This document shows positions 1 to 7,756 of a DNA stretch of 36,028 nucleotides, in pieces. The DNA comes from Bacillota bacterium (GTDB lineage Bacteria; Bacillota; Clostridia; Peptostreptococcales; Anaerovoracaceae). Under the pieces are notes generated by a model that ran no database searches, was not told the origin of the DNA, and was given only the letters and a program-made list of their open reading frames with translations. Positions within the stretch are counted from its first letter, which is position 1, and every line of letters begins with the position of its first letter. The position numbers and the translations under genes are program-made. The DNA lies in assembly GCA_017522185.1 (NCBI GenBank), contig JAFWZZ010000032.1, positions 1 through 36,028 on the forward strand, in the 5' to 3' direction.

Positions 1-150
1 TGCCGCAGCGATACAAGACAGAATCAGTGGAACGTGAGGGTCAATACCCCATACCTTTACAGCCGCGATCATAGTTGCCAGTAATACAATAACAGGAATT
101 ACTGCGATAATGAAACTTGGCTTATGAGGTGTTCTTGTTTTCGTTTCCAT
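1..150 (-). CDS. NhaC-type Na+/H+ (or substrate/H+) antiporter, N-terminal fragment cut by the window edge
   Basis: Only the first 50 codons are visible; the gene runs off the left edge. The residues read a short basic N-terminus, a first hydrophobic helix (about residues 12-31) and the motif GIDPHVP. The complete antiporter gene at 20385-21887 has GQDPHIP at the same place after a similar helix, so this looks like a paralogue of that NhaC-family protein. NhaC relatives exchange Na+ for H+, and some (MleN) exchange organic acids, so the substrate cannot be assigned. The start is supported by GGGAGG placed 8 bases before the ATG. A consensus sigma-54 promoter lies about 75 bases upstream, so this gene is probably activated by the sigma-54 regulator encoded next to it. 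Confidence 0.8.
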   Translation of the reverse strand, partial: METKTRTPHKPSFIIAVIPVIVLLATMIAAVKVWGIDPHVPLILSCIAAA

Positions 151-205
151 ATAAAGTCCTCCCAAATAAAATAATAAGATTAATCCGTATAAATCCAATA
201 CACCC

Positions 206-215
206 AACCGCGGTT
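206..215. repeat. 10-bp perfect palindrome AACCGCGGTT at the predicted transcription start
   Basis: The palindrome falls about 12-25 bases downstream of the -12 element of the sigma-54 promoter, so it lies at or just after the expected start site of the antiporter transcript. It could be a binding site for a local regulator or a small hairpin at the mRNA 5' end. No function can be read from sequence alone. Confidence 0.35.
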
Positions 216-226
216 AACATATACTA

Positions 227-244
227 ATGCAAAAGTCGTGCCAA
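227..244 (-). promoter_or_regulatory. sigma-54 (-24/-12) promoter of the antiporter gene
   Basis: On the minus strand the sequence is TTGGCACGACTTTTGCAT. It has GG and GC separated by exactly 10 bases and matches the RpoN consensus TGGCACG-N4-TTGCW at every defined position. It points toward the antiporter start at 150. Promoters of this class need an AAA+ activator, and one is encoded immediately upstream (344-2419). Confidence 0.88.
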
Positions 245-247
245 ATC

Positions 248-284
248 AAAAAATGCGGATTTTCAATAGAAAAACCGCATTTTT
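248..284 (-). terminator. Rho-independent terminator of the sigma-54 regulator gene
   Basis: On the minus strand AAAAATGCGG pairs with CCGCATTTTT around a 16-base AT-rich loop, and the stem ends in a run of six T. It sits between the regulator stop codon at 344 and the sigma-54 promoter at 227-244, which would insulate the two transcripts. The GC core is only about 4-6 pairs, so strength is moderate. The AT-rich sequence could also serve as a bend site. Confidence 0.6.
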
Positions 285-317
285 ATTCAAAATAAGTCGA
301 TTTCGAGCAGACTGTTG

Positions 318-332
318 CGACTTGTCAAGTCG
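318..332. promoter_or_regulatory. candidate upstream activator site for the sigma-54 regulator
   Basis: CGACTT-GTC-AAGTCG is a perfect 6+6 inverted repeat about 75-90 bases upstream of the -24 element, a usual distance for enhancer sites of sigma-54 activators. A further AAGTCGA half-site occurs about 25 bases nearer the promoter (near 294). Assignment to this regulator rests on position and symmetry only. Confidence 0.5.
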
Positions 333-343
333 AAACTGACTTG

Positions 344-2419
344 CTAAAGCTCGTATTTCTTTTTCTTTCTCGCAAACTGGGACTGAGTCATCTGCAGCGC
401 CTCGGCAGCCTTATAGGTGGAGCCGTACTTTTCCAATGCCTGCTGAAGCAGGGAGCGTTCAAAGGTTTCCACGCGATAGGCAAAGGAACTGTCTCCGTTG
501 ATATCAAGGCCGGCAGTTGCGCTGGTTTTCTCAATTTCAGATATCTTGCTGTATTCCAAAAGGACGTCTCCGGCTGTAATGACGTTTTCCCGGGAGCTGA
601 TCAGAAGCCTTTGGATTGTATTTTCAAGTTCACGTACGTTGCCCGGCCAGTTATAGTCCAGAAGCAGCTGTTTGGCCTCTTCGGAAAGTGTCTTCTCAAA
701 GCCGTACTGTTTTGAATACTTCTCCAAAAAATATTCAGCCAAAGGGATGACGTCCTCTAATCGCTCACGGAGAGAAGGCACGCGAAGCCGCACTACCGCC
801 AGTCTGTAGTAAAGGTCTTCTCTAAAAGATCCCTCCTGTACTGCCCGTAGCAGATTCTGATTGGTTGCCGCAATGATACGGACGTCGACTGTAGTTGTCT
901 TTTGTGCGCCTACCTTGTAGAACTCGCCCTCCTGGATAGCCCGGAGCAGTTTCGCCTGAATCTCGTATGGGATTTCTGTAACTTCGTCCAGGAAGAGGAT
1001 GCCGCCGTTGGCCATTTCGAAGAAGCCCTTCTTGCCTTCGCCGCTGGCACCGGTAAAGGCCCCCTTTTCATAACCAAAGAACTCGGATTCCATCAGTTCT
1101 TTTGGAATGGCGGCACAATTGACTTTGACATAAGGTGTGGCGTTTCTGTCACTCATCTTCTGCAGCATACCGGCCAGGACTTCTTTGCCAGATCCGCTTT
1201 CGCCTTCGATGATGACAGAACAGTTGAAACGGGCCACTTTTTCTATCTCGCTGGCAAGCTCCAGCATCTTCGGGCTCTTGCAGTGGAGTAGCTCATGAAT
1301 GGATTGCAGCTGATCGCTTCGTTCCGGTGGATTGATTTTGCTCCGTTCCCGCTTTGCCTGGTAAATCTTGGTCAGAAGATTGCCCAAATCTACGATTCTT
1401 TCCATATTCCTGCTGAGGAAGTCCATCATAAAATCATAGTAACCGCTGCTGTAGCCGGTGGCGCATTGCATGTACATATCCCTGTTTATGGCTTCCTGAA
1501 TATAGAGTGCAAGGGTATAGTTATTACTCAGGTTAGAGAAAAAGAGGGAGGCGCCTTCCTTTGCAGCCATGACGCTTACTGCTTCTGCACCCATCTGGTC
1601 GGCACAGTTGACGATGACATCGAAATACCTGCTGCCGTTCATGGTTACGTAGTCCACGCATTCGATGGCTGTCGCACGGTTCATGGAATACACTTCATCA
1701 AAGATGGAGTAGAAGAATTTATTTCGTTTCTGTTCCTCCCCTTCAGACATTTCCAATATTTTATCTCCATACAAAACGCCGACCAGGTCGCCGCCTTCTT
1801 TCATAGAACCGCTGACTGCCAGACTGTAAAGCATGGCTACCATCGGATTACTTCCGATAATCAGGACACGTTCCTTACCTGCCGCCAGCTTGCTGACATT
1901 ATGAATCGAAGCGGATTCTTCAAAGGCAACCAAAAGGAGATCCCATGGAATATCGGGATGTTTTCTGATGGTCGGACAGTGATTATATAGGATCGCATGG
2001 CCATCAACATCCAGATGTCCATAGGCATAGTCCACCTTATGAATTTTCTCGAGATAAAGAGGGAGTATGCTGGCCGAAATCGGGATGAAGATTTCGTCGC
2101 CAACTTTCAGATTGTTTTCGTTTGAGAATAGAGGACCGATTTCATCAACCACGCCCGCAATAAGACCACCTGTACCGGTATACGGATTGTGCAGTTTGCC
2201 TCTTTGAGAAACGAGCTGCATCACTCGTTCCCGGACTTTTGCATCTTCCCCGTAAGTTTCCATACAGATTTGATTGAAACTACCGTTTTCCAGATGAATC
2301 TTCACAACACGAAGGCGGAGTTCATCCGGATTGATTTCTTTGCTGTTATCTAGTTTCCATGCGTGAACCGGCAAAGTCTGACTGCCGTCCACACGTCTGC
2401 TTCCGATTATATTTTTCAT
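344..2419 (-). CDS. sigma-54-dependent transcriptional activator with an N-terminal 3,5-diaminohexanoate dehydrogenase-like domain
   Basis: This is a 691-residue activator of RNA polymerase-sigma-54. Residues 1 to about 350 resemble L-erythro-3,5-diaminohexanoate dehydrogenase (Kdd), an NAD(P) enzyme of lysine fermentation, in the N-terminal region and in the stretch RGKLHNPYTGTGG. The rest is a standard AAA+ activator: Walker A GESGSGKE (406-413), the sigma-54 contact loop GAFTGA (453-458), Walker B GGILFLDEV (472-480), and a Fis-type helix-turn-helix at the C-terminus (about 645-690). The Rossmann glycine motif of the Kdd-like part reads GSNPMVA, without the usual GxGxxG, so it may sense a ligand instead of catalysing. 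GGTGG precedes the ATG. The gene is divergent from the catabolic operon at 2650 and adjacent to a sigma-54 promoter. AAA+/Fis identity is certain; the Kdd relationship is from recognition by eye. Confidence 0.9.
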   Translation of the reverse strand: MKNIIGSRRVDGSQTLPVHAWKLDNSKEINPDELRLRVVKIHLENGSFNQICMETYGEDAKVRERVMQLVSQRGKLHNPYTGTGGLIAGVVDEIGPLFSNENNLKVGDEIFIPISASILPLYLEKIHKVDYAYGHLDVDGHAILYNHCPTIRKHPDIPWDLLLVAFEESASIHNVSKLAAGKERVLIIGSNPMVAMLYSLAVSGSMKEGGDLVGVLYGDKILEMSEGEEQKRNKFFYSIFDEVYSMNRATAIECVDYVTMNGSRYFDVIVNCADQMGAEAVSVMAAKEGASLFFSNLSNNYTLALYIQEAINRDMYMQCATGYSSGYYDFMMDFLSRNMERIVDLGNLLTKIYQAKRERSKINPPERSDQLQSIHELLHCKSPKMLELASEIEKVARFNCSVIIEGESGSGKEVLAGMLQKMSDRNATPYVKVNCAAIPKELMESEFFGYEKGAFTGASGEGKKGFFEMANGGILFLDEVTEIPYEIQAKLLRAIQEGEFYKVGAQKTTTVDVRIIAATNQNLLRAVQEGSFREDLYYRLAVVRLRVPSLRERLEDVIPLAEYFLEKYSKQYGFEKTLSEEAKQLLLDYNWPGNVRELENTIQRLLISSRENVITAGDVLLEYSKISEIEKTSATAGLDINGDSSFAYRVETFERSLLQQALEKYGSTYKAAEALQMTQSQFARKKKKYEL

Positions 2420-2518
2420 CTTACCACCATTACAAATAGAACAGTCACGAGAGGCAACTGCACTTTTCGCCTTTTGATTGTCATGATTGTTACTAATTGG
2501 GTGGGTTTATATGGAAGG

Positions 2519-2549
2519 ATAGTGCTAAGAACACCGCGAAAAGCACTAT
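2519..2549. repeat. inverted repeat ATAGTGCT/AGCACTAT in the divergent intergenic region
   Basis: Two 8-base arms flank a 15-base spacer in the region between the regulator and the catabolic operon. They lie just downstream of the regulator's own -10, in its leader, so they could be an autoregulatory operator or a leader hairpin. No known regulator was matched. Confidence 0.4.
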
Positions 2550-2557
2550 TTGACATA

Positions 2558-2586
2558 ATTATAGCAAGAAATGAAGAAATATGCAA
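2558..2586 (-). promoter_or_regulatory. sigma-A type promoter of the sigma-54 regulator gene
   Basis: On the minus strand the -35 TTGCAT and the -10 TATAAT are separated by 17 bases. The start would fall near 2551, giving a leader of about 130 bases to the ATG at 2419. Confidence 0.65.
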
Positions 2587-2597
2587 ATGAATAAAAA

Positions 2598-2626
2598 TGG
2601 AAATCCATTTGGCTGCATGGTATAAT
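2598..2626 (+). promoter_or_regulatory. sigma-A type promoter of the acetyltransferase/aconitase X operon
   Basis: TGGAAA and TATAAT are separated by 17 bases, 23 bases before the ATG at 2650. The -10 is perfect and the -35 weak, which suits an activated promoter. No GG-N10-GC sigma-54 element was found here. Confidence 0.6.
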
Positions 2627-2649
2627 GAAAGCATATCAGGAGGTGCAAT

Positions 2650-3918
2650 ATGACCAATCCAAGAATCCGAAAATTGACGCCGGCGGATCTGCCTGGCTAT
2701 ATGGATATTTATCTCAACGCCTATCCGGCTGGCAAGGATTTGTCGGAAGAATGTTATGACAAATATGCCGCACGGCATACCCAGTCCATGGAGGAATTCA
2801 ATCATGTGACTTACTATGGCCTGTTTGAGGACGGTATGATGGCGGCGGCCATGAAACTAATCGACTTTGATATCAACCTGTATGGGCGTATGTGTAAAGC
2901 GACAGGCCTGATGGCTCTTGGCGTCCATCCGCTTCATAAGAAGAAGGGCCTTGCCCGGGAAATGGTACAGTTTTTCGAAGACTACACCAGGGAATCCGGT
3001 GCCAGTGTAGCCATGCTGCTGCCGTTTCGAATGGATTTCTACCGTAAGCTGGGCTATGGATGCGGCACGAAGATGGACGAGTACCACATTCCGACCTGTC
3101 AGCTGCCGAAGGCGGGCAAAGAAGCAGTCGGCAAGCTGAAATACATGGGTACGGATGACATCGACAAAGTCCTGGACTGTTACAGTGCTTTCGTCAGGAA
3201 GAATCACGGCTGGCTGATGAAGTTTGAAGAGGAAGTCCGCGATATGCGCAGCGATGATGAGGTAAGGCGCATTGGCTATTTTGATGGCGATGAATTGAAA
3301 GGATATGCGGCCTTTACCTTTGTGAATACCTCGGACTGCAACTATACCCTGAACCTGATGGACGTGAAGGAACTGATTTACGATGACGCGAAGGTACTGA
3401 AAGCACTGCTGGGAGGTCTCCGCATGCAGGAGGATCTGGCACAGACAGTCATCATCCGGACCGGAGAGCCGGATTTCTATCATCTGCTGGACAGTCCCCA
3501 GGATGTCAGCGGCAACTATATCGATTTCGGGTTCCTACAGACCAATATCTCGGCCGTAGGCACCATGTATAAGATTGTAGACATCAAAGGTTTCATGGAT
3601 GATGCTGACAACCGGATCTTCCCACCGGTAGATTTCGCCGCTGAATTTGAAGTTTATGATGAATTGAAGCAGGAAACGGAAAACTTTGTGTTGTCTTTCG
3701 AAGGCGGACGATGGTTCTACGAAAAACCGGAGGATGTGGAGACCGCGACCCACATCAAATGCAACCTGTCCGATTTCTCCTCTCTGCTCATGGGTAGCGC
3801 AGAGTTCGGCGGTTTGGCAAGACTGGGCGTCATGGAAACCAATAATCCGGGACGTACCCGTCTGCTGGACTATTTGCTGCATGCAGAACAGAAACCGTTT
3901 ACCAATACAGATTATTAA
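2650..3918 (+). CDS. Eis-like GNAT family N-acetyltransferase
   Basis: The protein has 422 residues, the usual size of Eis-type acetyltransferases, which carry two GNAT-like folds followed by a sterol-carrier-like C-terminal domain. The acetyl-CoA loop is about residues 92-104 (VHPLHKKKGLARE), a variant of the usual VxPxxRxxGxG. FYRKLGYG follows, typical of the end of the first GNAT domain. Family members acetylate amines, including aminoglycosides in mycobacteria; here the operon context suggests an amine metabolite instead, which is inference. The start has AGGAGG 5 bases upstream. It is the first gene of an operon, and the next gene begins 18 bases after its stop. Confidence 0.8.
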   Translation: MTNPRIRKLTPADLPGYMDIYLNAYPAGKDLSEECYDKYAARHTQSMEEFNHVTYYGLFEDGMMAAAMKLIDFDINLYGRMCKATGLMALGVHPLHKKKGLAREMVQFFEDYTRESGASVAMLLPFRMDFYRKLGYGCGTKMDEYHIPTCQLPKAGKEAVGKLKYMGTDDIDKVLDCYSAFVRKNHGWLMKFEEEVRDMRSDDEVRRIGYFDGDELKGYAAFTFVNTSDCNYTLNLMDVKELIYDDAKVLKALLGGLRMQEDLAQTVIIRTGEPDFYHLLDSPQDVSGNYIDFGFLQTNISAVGTMYKIVDIKGFMDDADNRIFPPVDFAAEFEVYDELKQETENFVLSFEGGRWFYEKPEDVETATHIKCNLSDFSSLLMGSAEFGGLARLGVMETNNPGRTRLLDYLLHAEQKPFTNTDY

Positions 3919-3936
3919 AGGAAAGGAAGACGAACG

Positions 3937-5997
3937 ATGAATCAAAAGTATGAGCACCTGTTTACACCTTGGAAAGTTGGGAATGTAGAGATCAAAAACA
4001 GAATCGTTATGTGCCCGATGGGCGGCACCTCCCTTTTCGGCTGGTTCGAACTGGGCGGCTGTCATTTTGACAAAGAAGCGGCAAAACTGTTTCTGGAAAG
4101 AGCCAATAACAACGTTGGGCTGATTATCCCGGGCATCGCACCGCTCCGTGACACATTCTGGGGCAAATGGCTCTGGCAGAATCCAAAGATGTTCGAAGAT
4201 CTGAAGGTATTCATGGATGAAATCCACAAGACTGATACAAAACTATTTGTACAGCTGACTGCCGGCATGGGCCGTTCCTGGGCCATCACAGAGCTGATTG
4301 CACCGCTGCATAAGAACAAGGTTACGAGAAAACTGATCAAGCCGATCATTGATACCAGCCATGAACTGGCTTGTCCAAGCCCACAGCCAAATCGTTGGGC
4401 CCACGACATCATTTGTCCGGAAATGACAGTAGAACAGATTCACGAAATCATCGAAGCTTTCGCAAAGACAGCAAAGCTTTGCAAGGATGCCGGTGTTGAC
4501 GGCGTAGAAGTACACGCAGTACACGAAGGTTATCTGTTAGACCAGTTTGCCATCGAGTTCTTCAATAAGCGCGAGGATGATTACGGCGGAAGCTTCGAAA
4601 ACCGTTACCGTTTTGCTGCAGAAGTCGTAAAGGCCATCAAAGCAGAATGTGGCGATGACTTCCCTGTTTCCTTACGTTATTCCGTAGAGTCCAAGCTGAA
4701 AGATTTCTGCTACGGGGCAATGCCTGGCGAAGACTATGTAGAAGTCGGCAGAGCTATGGAAGAATCTGAAAGAGCAGCAAAATACCTGCAGGACGCAGGC
4801 TATGATATGTTAAATGCAGACAACGGCACCTACGACTCCTGGTACTGGGCACATCCACCTATGTACATGCCGGAAAACTGTAACTTGGACGACGTGGCAC
4901 ACATTAAGAAGTTTGTGGATATTCCGGTTGTCTGTGCAGGCAGAATGGATCCTGAAACCGGTGCAAAGGCTGTCGCAGAGGGGCGCATCGACGGTATGGG
5001 CGTTGCCCGTCAGTTCCTGACCGATCCTGAATGGGTGACCAAGCTAATCGAAGACCGTATTGAGGATATCAAGCCTTGTATCTGCTGTCACAGCGGATGC
5101 TTCAACTTCTCTTCCTCCAAGGGTCACGCCAATACACAGGATCTGACTGACACCATGGGTCTGGCACGCTGCGCATTAAATCCAAAGACTATGCAGTCCA
5201 AGAAGTACAAGATCGAGAAGGCAAAGAAGGCGAAGAAGATTGCCATCATCGGTGGCGGCATCGGCGGTATGGAAGCTGCAATTGTCTGCGCACAGAGAGG
5301 CCACAGCGTAACTCTATATGAAAAGAGCGACAAGCTGGGCGGCGTATTTATTGCGGCAGCATCTCCATCTTTCAAGGAAAAAGACAGAGACCTGATTGCA
5401 TGGTATAACCGTGAAATCACAAAGCACCCAATCGAAGTAAAGTTAAATACTGAAGTTAAAAATGTGAGCGAACTGGATGCAGACGAAGTCATCGTTGCAA
5501 CCGGCGCAACAGCAAAGAATATCCCAATTAAGGGCGCAGACAAGGCCGTCGAAGCAGTGGATTATCTGCTGGGTAAGGCACCTGTCGGCGACAAAGTTGT
5601 CATCATCGGCGGTGGCCTGACCGGATGCGAAATTGCTTACGAATTATTCCTGGAAGGCAAACAGCCAACCATCGTGGAAATGATGGACGACCTGATTACA
5701 ACCAAGGGCATCTGCCTGGCAAACACAAGCTATCTCCGTGACTGCTTCAAGACCAATGAAGTGCCGGTACATCTGGAAACTGGTGTGGTAGAAATCGGTG
5801 ACGGCAAGGTGACAGTGAAAAACAAAGAAGGCAATATCTTTGATATCGAAGCAGATAATGTGATTCTGTCTGTAGGCTACAACCCTGCACCGGCAGCACC
5901 AAAGAGCAAGCACGTTCATGTGATTGGTGATGCTGCAAAGGTAGGCAATCTAAGAACCGTAATCTGGGGTGCATGGGACGTATGCATGAAGCTGTAA
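3937..5997 (+). CDS. NADH:flavin oxidoreductase / Fe-S enoate (2,4-dienoyl-CoA reductase-like) reductase
   Basis: This 686-residue protein has the three-part layout of FadH, BaiCD and clostridial enoate reductases. An OYE-type TIM barrel covers about residues 1-370, with the catalytic segment VEVHAVHEGYLLDQF near 190-204 and NKREDDYGGS after it. A 4Fe-4S site follows (C381, C384, C388, C412). Then come two dinucleotide folds with GGGIGG at 439 and GGGLTG near 558. Such enzymes pass electrons from NAD(P)H through FAD, Fe-S and FMN to reduce an activated C=C bond. The Cys spacing after C388 is 23 residues, longer than the 11 of FadH. It precedes the aconitase X genes by 24 bases, so its substrate may be an unsaturated product of that dehydratase (inference). 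Confidence 0.88.
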   Translation: MNQKYEHLFTPWKVGNVEIKNRIVMCPMGGTSLFGWFELGGCHFDKEAAKLFLERANNNVGLIIPGIAPLRDTFWGKWLWQNPKMFEDLKVFMDEIHKTDTKLFVQLTAGMGRSWAITELIAPLHKNKVTRKLIKPIIDTSHELACPSPQPNRWAHDIICPEMTVEQIHEIIEAFAKTAKLCKDAGVDGVEVHAVHEGYLLDQFAIEFFNKREDDYGGSFENRYRFAAEVVKAIKAECGDDFPVSLRYSVESKLKDFCYGAMPGEDYVEVGRAMEESERAAKYLQDAGYDMLNADNGTYDSWYWAHPPMYMPENCNLDDVAHIKKFVDIPVVCAGRMDPETGAKAVAEGRIDGMGVARQFLTDPEWVTKLIEDRIEDIKPCICCHSGCFNFSSSKGHANTQDLTDTMGLARCALNPKTMQSKKYKIEKAKKAKKIAIIGGGIGGMEAAIVCAQRGHSVTLYEKSDKLGGVFIAAASPSFKEKDRDLIAWYNREITKHPIEVKLNTEVKNVSELDADEVIVATGATAKNIPIKGADKAVEAVDYLLGKAPVGDKVVIIGGGLTGCEIAYELFLEGKQPTIVEMMDDLITTKGICLANTSYLRDCFKTNEVPVHLETGVVEIGDGKVTVKNKEGNIFDIEADNVILSVGYNPAPAAPKSKHVHVIGDAAKVGNLRTVIWGAWDVCMKL

Positions 5998-6021
5998 GAA
6001 TAGGATAGGAGGAGAAATGCT

Positions 6022-7296
6022 ATGCTATTAACAAAAGAACAACAGGCCATTCTCGACGGTGCACAAGGCGAGACCATGGCAAAGGTTATGAAGACCATGG
6101 TAATGTACGGCGATGCTTTCGAAGCAGAAAAGCTGGTGCCAATCACCTCTGAATATAACCACCTGGTAACATCTTTCGGGCTGAAGGTGATGTCACCGGT
6201 GTACGATTTGATGCAGCAGCTGCTGGATGCAGGCGTTATGTCCGGCCAGAAGTTTTCCGTTGACCCTCGTCCGCTGGATAAGAACGTACCAGCAAGCTTC
6301 CTGCAGAACTTCGTGTTTAACAAGTTCATGTACACCAAGCAGGACTTCTATGAAGACCAGTTGGAAAAGCTAGGACTGAAAGACGACAAGGCATTTACCT
6401 GCACCTGCTACATGGACGAAGTGGGAAACCAGCCAAAGAAGGGGGACATCCTGTCCTGGGCAGAGTCTAGTGCAGTGGTATACGCAAACTCCGTTTTAGG
6501 AGCAAGATGTAACCGTAACTCCGGAATCATCGATATCATGGGTTCCATCGTTGGCTTTGTGCCATACTTTGGACTCTTGACTGATGACGGACGAAAGGCA
6601 GACTGGGTCATCAAAATCCAGACAACAAAGAAGCCTGAAGCACAGTTGTTAGGTTCCGCCATCGGCGTGAAGGTTATGGAAGACGTGCCTTATGTTATTG
6701 GTCTGGATCAGTGGATCGGTACAGAACTAAACGACGAAGCAAAGTCTTATCTGAAGGATTTCGGTGCAGCAACTGCGTCTAACGGTGCGGTTGGCCTGTA
6801 TCATATCGAAAACCTGACACCGGAAGCGGTAGAACTGGGCGAAGACCTGATCCGTCCGGATGCGAAGGAATATATCATCGACGATGCAGAACTGCAACGC
6901 GTACAGGACAACTATCCTGTCATTTGGAAGAATCCGGACGCAGCACCAAAGCTTTGCTTCCTTGGATGCCCACATCTCTCTCTGCAGCAGATGAAAGACT
7001 GGACAGACAAAATTGAAGCAGGTCTGGCAGCCAGCGGTAAGAAGAAGGTTGTCATCCCTACTGTGCTGACAGCAGCCCCTGGCGTGCTGGAAGCCTTCAA
7101 TCAGACAGAATACGCAGACAGACTGAAAGCAACCGGTGTAATTACCTCTTACATCTGTCCGCTGATGTATATGAACAATCCGCTTTGCAAAACCATGCCG
7201 GTTATCACATCTTCCAACAAGCTGCGCACATATACCAGCGCAAGATACTACAAGGATGATGAAATCCTGGCAGCAATCACAAAGGGAGGTAAGTAA
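6022..7296 (+). CDS. aconitase X catalytic (large) subunit, DUF521 family
   Basis: This 424-residue protein matches the large domain of aconitase X (AcnX), a dehydratase family with a labile Fe or Fe-S centre. Known members dehydrate cis-3-hydroxy-L-proline to 1-pyrroline-2-carboxylate in bacteria or mevalonate 5-phosphate in archaea. Recognisable segments are NSVLGARCNRNSG (157-169), FLGCPHLSL (313-321) and SYICPLMYMNNPLC (376-389), which supply candidate metal-ligand cysteines C163, C316, C379 and C389. The swivelling domain is a separate gene immediately downstream, so this is the two-subunit form. GGAGG precedes the ATG by 9 bases. The operon shows no mevalonate gene, so a hydroxy amino acid substrate is more likely than phosphomevalonate, but that is inference. 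Confidence 0.88.
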   Translation: MLLTKEQQAILDGAQGETMAKVMKTMVMYGDAFEAEKLVPITSEYNHLVTSFGLKVMSPVYDLMQQLLDAGVMSGQKFSVDPRPLDKNVPASFLQNFVFNKFMYTKQDFYEDQLEKLGLKDDKAFTCTCYMDEVGNQPKKGDILSWAESSAVVYANSVLGARCNRNSGIIDIMGSIVGFVPYFGLLTDDGRKADWVIKIQTTKKPEAQLLGSAIGVKVMEDVPYVIGLDQWIGTELNDEAKSYLKDFGAATASNGAVGLYHIENLTPEAVELGEDLIRPDAKEYIIDDAELQRVQDNYPVIWKNPDAAPKLCFLGCPHLSLQQMKDWTDKIEAGLAASGKKKVVIPTVLTAAPGVLEAFNQTEYADRLKATGVITSYICPLMYMNNPLCKTMPVITSSNKLRTYTSARYYKDDEILAAITKGGK

Positions 7297-7298
7297 AG

Positions 7299-7742
7299 AT
7301 GAGACAGTTTCAAGGAAGAGTTGTAACCCCTGGAACCGTGACAGCGGAAGCAGTTGTTACAAAACAGGGCTTTAATACACTGGCATCCCTGCAGATGGCA
7401 CTTCAATTTGGTGATAAACAGGTAAAATGCGGCGACCAGAATAACGAAGAACTTCACGGCAAGCCTTTGCTTGGCAAGGCGTTATGTCTGCCACAGACCA
7501 TCGGCTCTACAACTGGCGGCCTGGTTCTCTACTGTGCCTGCGCACTGGAAAAGAATCCTGCATGCCTGTTGTTTGCAAACCACATCGACTCCCTGGCAGC
7601 AGCCGGCGCTGTACTGGCAGATGTATGGGTAGACGGCGTATCCATGCCGGTAGTTGACTGTCTAGGCGACGATTTTCTGGAATATGTCAAAGATGGCATG
7701 ACTGTGACCATCAAAGAAGACGGCATTGTAGAAGTCGCATAA
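7299..7742 (+). CDS. aconitase X swivel (small) subunit, DUF126 family
   Basis: The 147 residues match the small swivel domain that completes the aconitase X active site. The family signature around the catalytic serine reads GSTTGGLVLY (about 69-78, with S70 the likely base), followed by the ANHIDSLAAAGAVLADV stretch typical of DUF126. It begins 2 bases after the large-subunit stop, and GGGAGG lies inside the end of that gene, so the pair is translationally coupled and probably made in equal amounts. It is followed closely by a DUF362 gene. Confidence 0.88.
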   Translation: MRQFQGRVVTPGTVTAEAVVTKQGFNTLASLQMALQFGDKQVKCGDQNNEELHGKPLLGKALCLPQTIGSTTGGLVLYCACALEKNPACLLFANHIDSLAAAGAVLADVWVDGVSMPVVDCLGDDFLEYVKDGMTVTIKEDGIVEVA

Positions 7743-7756
7743 AGGAGGAACGCGAT

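Noticed and set aside
1295-1990. 231-codon open frame on the plus strand inside the sigma-54 regulator
   Set aside because: It lies wholly antisense to a well-supported gene, has no ribosome site or family motif, and is explained by the codon pattern of the opposite strand.
2420-2649. sigma-54 promoter for the acetyltransferase/aconitase X operon
   Set aside because: No GG-N10-GC element exists on the plus strand here; the nearest GG/GC pair has 9 bases between and lacks the TGGCAC and TTGC context.
2650-3918. aminoglycoside resistance gene
   Set aside because: Eis relatives have many amine substrates; placement in a catabolic operon and no resistance context make a resistance label unsupported.
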